In this document: positions 45,000 through 52,506 of the stretch, in pieces
Position numbering within the stretch: the first letter of the stretch is position 1
Layout of the letters: every line of letters begins with the position of its first letter
NCBI RefSeq assembly: GCF_002355275.1
Contig: NZ_CP023449.1
Coordinates: forward strand, 4,380,001-4,444,000
Direction: 5' to 3'
Length of the DNA: 64,000 nt
DNA from: Rhizorhabdus dicambivorans
GTDB taxonomy: Bacteria > Pseudomonadota > Alphaproteobacteria > Sphingomonadales > Sphingomonadaceae
The notes under the pieces: model-generated
Databases searched by the model: none
Told to the model about the DNA's origin: nothing
The model's input: only the letters and a program-made list of their open reading frames with translations
Program-made: the position numbers and the translations under genes

Positions 45000-45139
45000 G
45001 ATCAGGCGCCCTGGTTGGGAACGGGCCGCGTGCCCCCTCGCCCTCTGACCCTAAGTGGTGACCGACCAAAGAACTGAAGCGGGTCCACAGCTGGAGCCCG
45101 CTCCAGCTACCGTGATGCGCCGCTACCGCCTGATCGGCA
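45000..45139. other. Spacer between the ACAD relic and the crotonase gene
   Basis: 140 bases separating the convergent ACAD relic and crotonase gene. CTGGAGCCCGCTCCAG near 45085-45100 is a small inverted repeat and might help terminate the crotonase transcript. No gene seen. Confidence 0.3.
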
Positions 45140-45940
45140 TCACGCATCGCTGAACCGAGGAGGGCGCTTCTCCTTGAAAGCGGCAATCGCTTCCTTGTGA
45201 TGCGCGGTCGTATGCGCGAGCGATTGCATGGCGGCCGCAAGCTCAAGATGCTGGTCGAGACGCTGATCGCGACCCTGCATCAACAGGCGCTTCGCCATCC
45301 GCGTTGCATGCGGCGGATTGGCAGCGATCCGCAAAGCTAGCTGGCGGGCAGCTGACAGCAGCTCTTCATCCGGGACCAATCGGGAGATGAGGCCGCAGCT
45401 TAGAGCTTCCTGGGCATGGACGGGATCGCCGGTGAGCGCCATTTCGCTTGCTTTCGAGTAACCGACAATTCGCGGCAGCAGCCAGGCGCCGCCATCCCCG
45501 GGGATCAGGCCGAGCTTGACGAAGCTCTCGGCGAAAAAGGCGCTTTCGCCGCCGATGCGGATGTCGCACATGCAGGCCAGGTCGCAGCCGGCGCCGATCG
45601 CCGCGCCGTTGACCGCGGCGATGATCGGCAGCTCGAAGGATTCGAAGGCCAAAGGTATGCGCTGGATACCGTAGCGATAGCCATCGGGCGTATCGATCGG
45701 ATCACCGCCGCCGAGTTCACCCGGCGAACCGATCTTCTGGAGGTTGCCGCCCGAACTGAAGGCCTTCCCGGCCCCGGTAAGGATGACGGCGCGGACCGAT
45801 CGATCCCGGCCGACGCGCTGCAGCGCCGAAATCAACGCATCGATCATCTCGGTATCGGAGATCGGGTTGCGCATCTGAGGGTTGTTCAGGGTGAGAGTCG
45901 CGACGGCGTCTTCGATCTCGACGAGAACCAGGTCGGTCAT
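45140..45940 (-). CDS. Enoyl-CoA hydratase/isomerase family protein
   Basis: 266 residues of the crotonase fold: TLTLNNPQMRNPISD, KAFSSGGNLQKIG (oxyanion hole), AVNGAAIGAGCDLACMCDIR, KLGLIPGDGGAWLLPRIVG with the position of the second catalytic acid, and FKEKRPPRF at the end. It would hydrate the enoyl-CoA made by the paired ACADs directly upstream. Its start is nine bases after the ACAD stop. A typical third gene of a beta-oxidation unit. Confidence 0.92.
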   Translation of the reverse strand: MTDLVLVEIEDAVATLTLNNPQMRNPISDTEMIDALISALQRVGRDRSVRAVILTGAGKAFSSGGNLQKIGSPGELGGGDPIDTPDGYRYGIQRIPLAFESFELPIIAAVNGAAIGAGCDLACMCDIRIGGESAFFAESFVKLGLIPGDGGAWLLPRIVGYSKASEMALTGDPVHAQEALSCGLISRLVPDEELLSAARQLALRIAANPPHATRMAKRLLMQGRDQRLDQHLELAAAMQSLAHTTAHHKEAIAAFKEKRPPRFSDA

Positions 45941-45949
45941 ATATTTCCT

Positions 45950-47092
45950 TCAGCGAAGGCCAAGGCCGCGGGCGATGATGCCGCGTAATATCTCGCGCGC
46001 GCCACCGCGCAACGAGAATGAGGGGGCGTGCAGCATGATGTGGTCGAGCACGGCGCTATAGTCTGCGTCCGCCGACGCGAGCGTGCCAGCGGTAAGGGCT
46101 CGCGCGATCTCAGGAATTTCCTGCTCGAACACGGCGCCGAGATCCTTGACGATCACCGCCTGCAGCGACGGGTCCAACCCCTCGTTGAGCTGACCGGCAA
46201 CCGAGTAGGACATGCGCCGGAGCGTGGCGAGATGGGCTGCAAGCCTGCCGATCACCAGTGCCGCGCGCTCCGAAGGCTCGGGTCCGCAGACGCGGGTGAG
46301 TTCCGCGAGAAGGATGAACGAGGACAGGAAGCGCTCGGGACCGCTGCGTTCGTGAGCCAGCTCGCTCATCACCTGGGTCCAGCCATTGCCCTCTGCGCCG
46401 AACAGCGCATCCTCGGGCAGAAGCACATCGTTGAACACCACTTCGTTGAAGTGATGCTCACCGCTTGGAATGAGGATCGGGCGGACGTCGATCCCTGGCG
46501 TCGACATGTCGATGAGGAACTGGCTCAGCCCGCCATGTCGATCCGTGGTTTCCTTGTCGATCCGCGCCAGCAGAACCATGTAATGCGCGATATGGCCGTT
46601 GGTGGTCCATAATTTTGTGCCATTGAGGCGCCAGCCGTCAGCAGTGCGGACCGCCTTGGTCCGCACGGCGGCAAGATCGGACCCGGCATCCGGTTCGCTC
46701 ATGCCGATCGCGACATAGCATTCGCCGGCAGCGATACCGGGAAGGACCTTCCGCTTCTGCGCCTCGGTTCCGAATTTCAGCAGCGAAGGGCCGACCTGGC
46801 GATCGGCAATCCAATGGGCGGCGACCGGTGCGCCGGCGGCGAGCATCTCTTCGACCACGACATAACGTTCCAGGCTGCTGCGCTCGTGGCCGCCATATTG
46901 TTTCGGCCAGGTCATGCCGAGCCAACCTCGTTTGCCGACCTTGCGGCTGAATGCCGGGTCCGCGCCAGTCCAGCTCTGCGCACGTTCGACGGGCGGCCGG
47001 TCTGCAAGCTCTACGGCAAGGAAATCGCGCACTTCTTCACGCAGCGCATCAGCGGCAGGTCCACGAGGGTGAGGATAGGAAAATAGGTCCAT
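45950..47092 (-). CDS. Acyl-CoA dehydrogenase, paired subunit 1
   Basis: 380 residues from ATG 47092 (MDLFSYPHPRG). GWLGMTWPKQYGGHERSSLE, AIGMSEPDAGSDLAAVRTKA (FAD contacts), WRLNGTKLWTTNGHIAHY and C-terminal LRGGAREILRGIIARG. The C-terminal position used as catalytic Glu in MCAD is Gly here. It lies five bases after a shorter, more diverged ACAD gene. Adjacent unequal ACAD genes commonly encode alpha2beta2 enzymes acting on bulky or short side-chain acyl-CoAs, as in steroid and cyclic-acid catabolism. Confidence 0.9.
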   Translation of the reverse strand: MDLFSYPHPRGPAADALREEVRDFLAVELADRPPVERAQSWTGADPAFSRKVGKRGWLGMTWPKQYGGHERSSLERYVVVEEMLAAGAPVAAHWIADRQVGPSLLKFGTEAQKRKVLPGIAAGECYVAIGMSEPDAGSDLAAVRTKAVRTADGWRLNGTKLWTTNGHIAHYMVLLARIDKETTDRHGGLSQFLIDMSTPGIDVRPILIPSGEHHFNEVVFNDVLLPEDALFGAEGNGWTQVMSELAHERSGPERFLSSFILLAELTRVCGPEPSERAALVIGRLAAHLATLRRMSYSVAGQLNEGLDPSLQAVIVKDLGAVFEQEIPEIARALTAGTLASADADYSAVLDHIMLHAPSFSLRGGAREILRGIIARGLGLR

Positions 47093-47097
47093 CTCAA

Positions 47098-48180
47098 TCA
47101 GATCCTGGTGATTTCGGACCAAAGCGCCCTGCCCGACGGCGCGAGATCACGTCCGAGCGCGATCGCCCATTCGCTTTCGGAGCTGAATTCGTCTCGCCAG
47201 CTCCACAGCCGACGGCTGAGCAGGTGCAGCGGATATTCGCGCGTAAAGCCCATCGCGCCATGCAGCTGATGCGCCGTCGCGGCGACCAGTCCGGCCGCCT
47301 CGCTGGTGCGGGACTTGGCAATGGCGACCTTGCGCATGTCGGGCGCGGTGTCGAGACCAAGGACTCCCAGATCGACGGCAACGCCGGCGGCCGCGGCTTG
47401 CGTCGCGATGACGGCAAGAAGCTGTTGCACTGCCTGAAAAGCGGCGAGCGGCTTTCCGAACTGCCGGCGATCCCGGACATAGTCCACCGTCATCGTCACC
47501 GCGGCCGAGATCGCGCCTGCGATCTGCGCCGAGCGCAGGAGAGCGCCGATCGCCCGGATCATGTCGGGCGCCGTACCATTGTCCGGTCGCCCGACCCGGT
47601 TCGCTGCGACGATCAGGTCGATCGTGCAGCTGTCGCGCGGCTCACCGGCTTTGTTGCGTCCGGGCTCGCTGTCGAAGCTGCCGGGCTCCAGTCTTACGAT
47701 GTAGCTGTCATCACCATCGCTTCCGGCCAACAGAATGCCACAGGATCGTGCCCAGGGTACGGCGGTTGCCTGCCCCGACACGCGCCAGCCGCCGTCCGTG
47801 CGGCGCACGGTGACCGCCGCATCCGAAAAGCCGAGCGGTTGATCGGTGGGTTCGAGGCCGGCATGCGCCAGCAGCCAGTTGGCGCCCATTGTCTCGACGA
47901 TGGGGAGTGGGATCGCCATGGCGCCGGCCAGCCGGGCGATGGCGAAGGCGTGATCGGTGCCGATACCGCCGCGCTCTTCGGGCAGCAACGCCTGGGGAAA
48001 GCCGGCTTCCTGCAATGCCTTCCAACCTGCGGCGTCGAACTCGCCATGTTCGGCAGATTCACGCAGCGCGGCATTGGTTATCGGTGACAGAGGCTGAAAA
48101 ACCCCGGTGGCGGTCGATACCACCATCGCGCCAATGTCGTCCGCCACATCGCTCACGTCTGATTTTCCATTCCAGCTCAT
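47098..48180 (-). CDS. Acyl-CoA dehydrogenase, paired subunit 2 (diverged)
   Basis: 360 residues from ATG 48180; the frame continues upstream without ACAD sequence. GFPQALLPEERGGIGTDHAF, VSGQATAVPWARSCGILLAG, YVRDRRQFGKPLAAFQAVQQ, HQLHGAMGFTREYPLHLLSR and a C-terminal Trp/Asp/Glu-rich RRLWSWRDEFSSES. The middle domain lacks the MSEPxxGSD FAD signature. This is the pattern of the small or second subunit of heteromeric ACADs, which complete the active site across the interface. First gene of the three-gene unit. Confidence 0.87.
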   Translation of the reverse strand: MSWNGKSDVSDVADDIGAMVVSTATGVFQPLSPITNAALRESAEHGEFDAAGWKALQEAGFPQALLPEERGGIGTDHAFAIARLAGAMAIPLPIVETMGANWLLAHAGLEPTDQPLGFSDAAVTVRRTDGGWRVSGQATAVPWARSCGILLAGSDGDDSYIVRLEPGSFDSEPGRNKAGEPRDSCTIDLIVAANRVGRPDNGTAPDMIRAIGALLRSAQIAGAISAAVTMTVDYVRDRRQFGKPLAAFQAVQQLLAVIATQAAAAGVAVDLGVLGLDTAPDMRKVAIAKSRTSEAAGLVAATAHQLHGAMGFTREYPLHLLSRRLWSWRDEFSSESEWAIALGRDLAPSGRALWSEITRI

Positions 48181-48323
48181 AGCCGGGCCACCAGATTGGC
48201 AAGGCTGCAGACATCGCCTACCGTAAGCAGGGTCGTCAGCACCGTCGGCTGTTTCGTTCAATGACGACTTGGCAAGGCACAATTGTTCTCGAGCCAAGCA
48301 TATGTCGCTATTATTCTTAGCTG

Positions 48324-49124
48324 TTACACGCCGTAAGCATGCGACGCGGGAATCGCCGCAATATCTATGAGAAGTTTCGAATATGCCAACTCATCAGCCT
48401 CAGAGATCGGTCCAACCTGGTCGAGTCCGATGGACAATAACTGCTGCTTGTGATCGAGCGTCGCGGCTATGCCGTACCGCGAACTGTCTGAACCGTCGCC
48501 TGTAAACCAACCACGCTTACGGCCCTGTTGTAGCTCGGAAAGCAAGGCCGGGATGTTGATCGACGGTTCATGGTCGGATCGCTCCGCATTTATCCGCCAA
48601 ACCATTTGGGAAACATACTTATCGCTGTGACCGGCCAGCAGCGCCTTTCCGAGCGCTGTCCCGGCAAGCGAGCGATGCATGCCGACATGGGAGGGCCCTG
48701 ACGTCGCAGAGCCGTTCTGGGATCGATTCAAATAGATATGCTGAACCTGCAGGCCATTGATGGTGGCAATAATCACCGTCTGCTGGGTTTGCTTGGCAAG
48801 CTCGTTAGCTTGCATCAGAAGCTCGCCCTGACGCACCAATGTTGGATCTACCCAGTTCCCAAGAAGACATACTCTGCGTGTAGGATAATAAGTCCGGCGG
48901 TAGCGATCATTCTGAAGGTAGCCCAGGGACACCAAGCTTCTCAGCAGAACCGAAGTGCTCGATTGCGGGCATTTGAGCGCCCGGGAAATCTCCGAAACAC
49001 AGGCTTCTCTTTGAACCGAGTCAAAATATTCAAGGATCTGCAATGCGCGACCCGCCGATTTCACGACCGATGCGTCTGTGCCCACCGATCGCGGTGGCAT
49101 CGCAATTGCCTGCGCATTGCCCAT
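48324..49124 (-). CDS. IclR-family transcriptional regulator (copy 2)
   Basis: 266 residues, paralogue of 7327-8118 along its whole length. Winged helix DASVVKSAGRALQILEYFD and SEISRALKCPQSSTSVLLRS; effector domain with HIYLNRSQNG, GTALGKALLAGHSDKYVSQM and WFTGDGSDSSRYGIAATLD. ATG 49124 follows GGAGAGGAAAA. It is the last minus-strand gene facing the ACAD-ACAD-crotonase unit 143 bases downstream, its probable target. Its promoter block is nearly identical to that of copy 1. Confidence 0.93.
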   Translation of the reverse strand: MGNAQAIAMPPRSVGTDASVVKSAGRALQILEYFDSVQREACVSEISRALKCPQSSTSVLLRSLVSLGYLQNDRYRRTYYPTRRVCLLGNWVDPTLVRQGELLMQANELAKQTQQTVIIATINGLQVQHIYLNRSQNGSATSGPSHVGMHRSLAGTALGKALLAGHSDKYVSQMVWRINAERSDHEPSINIPALLSELQQGRKRGWFTGDGSDSSRYGIAATLDHKQQLLSIGLDQVGPISEADELAYSKLLIDIAAIPASHAYGV

Positions 49125-49164
49125 GGTTTTCCTCTCCGATCGAGCGACTCAAGCGACAGTTAGC

Positions 49165-49199
49165 AAAAAACCTACTCATTAGAATGTGAGATGTAAAGT
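49165..49199 (-). promoter_or_regulatory. Candidate promoter of IclR copy 2
   Basis: On the minus strand: TTTACA (49192-49197), 17-base spacer, TAGGTT (49169-49174). 29 or so of 35 bases match the block at 8161-8195. The spacer contains CATT-CT-AATG, a short palindrome that could be an autoregulatory IclR half-site. Confidence 0.55.
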
Positions 49200-49476
49200 G
49201 GGCTGTGGCAGAGGGAGCTTCGAGGATGCCAGCCGCTGTGCGAGAAGAAATTTGGCGAAAATCAGGGAATTGTCGCGCGATCAGTTGTCCTGCGTTCCGA
49301 TGGCATGGGCAACACCATGACTAAATCAGTGACCCGTCTGAGCGAGCGAGTCGCTTGACGCGCGATGCTACTCCCTCCGGCGAGGAAGGAAGGCTGCCGT
49401 CCTGCGTCCAGCCATTTGCGGCATGCAAGACGAGGGTTTTCCGGAACGAACTCTATGAATTTCGGCGCAAAGCGCG
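49200..49476. other. Intergenic region between IclR copy 2 and TetR
   Basis: No gene seen. Short plus-strand frames (from about 49355) lack recognisable protein features. The corresponding spacer in the first regulator set (8196-8369) is shorter and not obviously similar. Confidence 0.35.
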
Positions 49477-50148
49477 CTACCTTCGGAGCGCGCCACTCAC
49501 ACAGAAATCGGCCAGCGCATTCGCGATTTGCTCCACTGTGCCAAGCGACCCGTCGCGAGCTTGCTCATACCAAATGGCGGTGTAATTCAGCGCGCCCAGC
49601 AGGGGCTTTGCAATGAAACGGGGACCCGCCTGGCGAAATTCGCCCGCTTCTATGCCCTGCGCGATCGTGGATACGAACAGGCTCTCATATTGGTCACGCA
49701 GGTCGTTCACGCGCTTACGGGCTTCATCCTGATAAGGTGCCGATATGGACAGGAGGAAGCTGTTCAAGCCCAGCATGGTGCTCTTCTGATAGGTGAGTTG
49801 GGTCATCACGACCATAGCGTGCGCCAAGCACATCTCACGCAGACGCTCACGAGGGCTTAGTGTGAGATCAGCAGCGATGGGACCAACATTCTCCGTCGCT
49901 ACGCGCAGGGATTCAAGGTGCAGGTCGAGGAATATGTCCGTCTTCGAACGGTAGTAATGGTATATTCGGCCCTTCGAGGCACCGAGCCGGTCGGCGACAT
50001 CATCGATCGATGTGGCCGCGTATCCACGCTCGTTGAAGGCGGTTGCCGCCGCATTCAGAATGTCTGCCCGAACGCCGTCCGGAACACTTGGCCGATTAAG
50101 AAGCAGGGATGGATTGGCATTCAACTCGATATTCAAATCATGACTCAT
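49477..50148 (-). CDS. TetR-family transcriptional regulator
   Basis: 223 residues from ATG 50148, chosen because it gives the same length as the paralogue at 8370-9041; an upstream in-frame start at 50205 is possible. DNA-binding domain RADILNAAATAFNERGYAAT, SIDDVADRLGASKGRIYHYY, RSKTDIF; ligand domain TYQKSTMLGLNSFLLSISAP and KPLLGALNYTAIWYEQ. Divergent from the TetR gene at 50380. The conserved recognition helix suggests that both copies could bind similar operators. Confidence 0.9.
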   Translation of the reverse strand: MSHDLNIELNANPSLLLNRPSVPDGVRADILNAAATAFNERGYAATSIDDVADRLGASKGRIYHYYRSKTDIFLDLHLESLRVATENVGPIAADLTLSPRERLREMCLAHAMVVMTQLTYQKSTMLGLNSFLLSISAPYQDEARKRVNDLRDQYESLFVSTIAQGIEAGEFRQAGPRFIAKPLLGALNYTAIWYEQARDGSLGTVEQIANALADFCVSGALRR

Positions 50149-50286
50149 CGGGGTTTGCGCCTCGAATTTCTCTTCACGATATATGCCCGTGGGCTTCTGC
50201 GTCAATCGACGGCGAGGTACAAGAAAATCGGAACTGAAAGGCGCGCGGCACTGGGCTTTTGTTGCAAACGGGTGATGCCGGATATA

Positions 50287-50310
50287 GGTATGCTTCCATA
50301 CCCATATGGG
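50287..50310. promoter_or_regulatory. Overlapping palindromes between divergent TetR genes
   Basis: GGTATG-CTTC-CATACC (50287-50302) overlaps CCCATATGGG (50301-50310), both perfect, midway between the two start codons. Placement fits an operator that lets one or both TetR proteins control both genes. Confidence 0.5.
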
Positions 50311-50379
50311 TTGCTGTTATAAGATCGATGCGCCTGGATGTCGTGCAGCTTGGCAGTCGCGCTGTCCCGTGGAGAAAAA

Positions 50380-51072
50380 ATGCCATCCCTACCGCGTAAA
50401 AAACGCAAGGCGGCTCTCGAGCCGCTTTGGGAATCAGAAGGGCGATCCAGCGTCAAAAGAGAAGGAAGAGCGCTTGTTCTGGAAGCCGCAGCCGATGCTT
50501 TCATGGAACGTGGTTATGCTGCAACGTCGCTGGACGATATCGCGACATTGCTCGGAACTACCAAGGGGCAGATTTACCACTACTATCGCAGCAAGATCGA
50601 TCTTTACTTCGACGTCGCGGTAGGCGCGTTCTACATGATCAATGCGCGTGTCGGTGAAGCAGCCGAACATGAAGGACTAAGCGCCATCGAACGCTTGCGG
50701 CGAGGGGTTCACGCAGCCGCCATGGAGATCATGCAGAATTACTCGTTCCACCGGGTTGCGCTGGAGGCGACGCAGTTTCAATTGATCGGGCGTCGTTCGA
50801 CGACGCAAGAGAGGGCGCAGGAGCGTATTGCCGCGTTGCGGAAACAACTGGAAATGAGGCTGGGCGATCTCATTGGCAACGCCGTGAAGGAAGGCAGCTT
50901 GCACGTTCCGTCCATTCCCCTCGCCACAAAGGCGGCAGGCGGCTCGATCGCTTGGCTGACTGTTTGGTATGATCCCAAACGGCCCACGCCGCCCGAGAAA
51001 TGCGAGAGGATTGCTTCCGGGGTAGCCGATTTCGTCATCGGGGGGCTCTGTCAGCCTGAGGTGGCGCCCTAG
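50380..51072 (+). CDS. TetR-family transcriptional regulator
   Basis: 230 residues from ATG 50380; an earlier frame start lacks support. It carries the same basic arm and LEPLWESEGRSS sequence as 9315-10058, then HTH GRALVLEAAADAFMERGYAA, TSLDDIATLLGTTKGQIYHY, YRSKIDLY. The ligand domain has YSFHRVALEATQFQLIGR, matching YPFHRVALEATQFKLIGR in the paralogue. Stop codon lies 13 bases from the convergent hydratase gene. Confidence 0.92.
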   Translation: MPSLPRKKRKAALEPLWESEGRSSVKREGRALVLEAAADAFMERGYAATSLDDIATLLGTTKGQIYHYYRSKIDLYFDVAVGAFYMINARVGEAAEHEGLSAIERLRRGVHAAAMEIMQNYSFHRVALEATQFQLIGRRSTTQERAQERIAALRKQLEMRLGDLIGNAVKEGSLHVPSIPLATKAAGGSIAWLTVWYDPKRPTPPEKCERIASGVADFVIGGLCQPEVAP

Positions 51073-51084
51073 ACGACGAAAGTG

Positions 51085-51942
51085 CTAAATGATGGTTGCA
51101 TAGCCGTTGTTGATGGCCACCACACCACGCTCGACCGATTTCACGCGGAAGCTCACATGCCCTTCCTCCTGCCAAATCTCGGTGCTGAGCGTCTCTCCCG
51201 GATATACCGGCGCAGTAAAGCGCGCCTTCATCGTCCCGAGAGTCTCCGCGTTATAATTGCCCAGGCCGCGCAAGAGCGCGTGGCCTGCTACCCCGAAAGT
51301 CGCCAAGCCGTGCAAGATCGGGCGCTCGAAGCCGGCGGCGCGGGCAACGGCGGGGTCTGCATGAAGCGGATTCCAATCGCCGGAGAGGCGATAAATCAGC
51401 GCGGCCTGTGGCGACGTGGGTAGAACACATTCGAGATCCGGCGCGCGATCGGGAAGCTGGTGCGGCTGGGGTTGCGCACGCAATGGGCCGCCAAAACCCC
51501 CATCGCCTCTGCAAAATGCGACCGTTTCCACGGTAGCAAGCTGATCACCGCTCGCCTTATCGTATAGCGTCTTTTGCCAAACAACGAGCGCCCCGCGCCC
51601 TTCCCCTTTATCAATGACATCCGTCACTCGACTCGAACTGACGACCGTGCCTTCCGGGGGTAGCGGCTTGTGCAACGAAATGCCTTGCTCTCCGTGCAAG
51701 AGCTTCACCCAATCGACGCCCGTATCAAGATCGCGTATCCAGAAGCCGGGATATGCGAGCACGCTCGCCATCGTCGGTAACGCTTGAAGACCCTCCTCAT
51801 AAGCGAAAGCCAATTGACCCTCGTCGCTGGGGTCGAGGCCGAGACCACAGCCAAGCGCATAAAGAATGGTGTCCTTGATCGTGTAGGACTGTTCCCTGTC
51901 CGGAATATGCAGGTTCAGCAGTTTATCGGGGTTTATCGCCAC
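51085..51942 (-). CDS. Two-domain MaoC-type enoyl-CoA hydratase (hydratase 2)
   Basis: 285 residues from GTG 51942 (VAINPDKLLNLHIP), with AGGA 12 bases upstream; longer starts are possible but read as non-protein. The N-terminal hotdog repeat contains YTIKDTILYALGCGLG and TMASVLAYPGFW; the C-terminal one has the hydratase signature YRLSGDWNPLHADP with Asp and His, then GFERPILHGLATFGVAGHAL. This is the layout of the hydratase-2 part of 17-beta-HSD4/MFE-2 enzymes, giving 3R-hydroxyacyl-CoA, and would pair with an MFE-2-like SDR such as 22344. TTCACATATGTAA lies about 116 bases upstream. Confidence 0.88.
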   Translation of the reverse strand: MAINPDKLLNLHIPDREQSYTIKDTILYALGCGLGLDPSDEGQLAFAYEEGLQALPTMASVLAYPGFWIRDLDTGVDWVKLLHGEQGISLHKPLPPEGTVVSSSRVTDVIDKGEGRGALVVWQKTLYDKASGDQLATVETVAFCRGDGGFGGPLRAQPQPHQLPDRAPDLECVLPTSPQAALIYRLSGDWNPLHADPAVARAAGFERPILHGLATFGVAGHALLRGLGNYNAETLGTMKARFTAPVYPGETLSTEIWQEEGHVSFRVKSVERGVVAINNGYATII

Positions 51943-52057
51943 AATGATGATTTCCTGACAGCTCAATTTTAGGTGCAGCCGCATCTCGTTCGCGGGGATA
52001 GCGCATCTATTAATACATGATTCACAGCAAATGCTAAGACGAACGAGCACGTCCGAC

Positions 52058-52070
52058 TTCACATATGTAA
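52058..52070. promoter_or_regulatory. Candidate operator TTCACATATGTAA
   Basis: Exact reverse complement of 33043-33055. Lies upstream of the two-domain hydratase gene. See that entry for the shared-regulon idea. Confidence 0.5.
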
Positions 52071-52166
52071 TAAGTGGGAGGGTCGAGCGATGTAGATGGC
52101 ACATCCTTGTTCGAGGAGGCATGATCGTTGTCATGCGTTTGGGGCATGTGCAGTGAAGAATGAGCA

Positions 52167-52307
52167 GTGGCGGACTTTTTGGAAACTGAGCGGGACGGTG
52201 CTGTGCTGCTCGTGGCGATGAACCGTCCCGAAGAGGTGCTTCACATCAAACAACACATTGCTGATAATTGCCCGGCTGGCGTTGTTGGGCGCCCAATTCG
52301 TGAGTAG
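52167..52307 (+). pseudogene. Relic: N-terminal end of a crotonase-family gene
   Basis: A GTG-started frame reads MADFLETERDGAVLLVAMNR then PEE, the classic first strands of enoyl-CoA hydratases (up to the NRPE position), and then turns into unrelated sequence and stops at 52305-52307. No crotonase core follows. The remaining ~200 bases to the aldehyde dehydrogenase show nothing recognisable. Confidence 0.6.
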
Positions 52308-52506
52308 GCACCTTCACCCTGCAGATTCTGAATGGAAGCCCAATTGATCTACAGCGGCATGAGCGAGGTTCAACGGGACGTCGTTGCGCGTTCCTTGCTC
52401 GGCAAGGTTTCATGACACGGTCTTTCTTCGACGCTCAGGCGACCTCGCCGCGTCTCCCAAGAATGCCGCAATTCCTTCAAGTTGATGGGCGCAAGCGAGA
52501 TCCATA

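Noticed and set aside
7327-51072. The two regulator sets as ends of a composite transposon
   Set aside because: They are diverged paralogous genes without transposase or terminal repeats, so a duplication explains them better than a mobile element.
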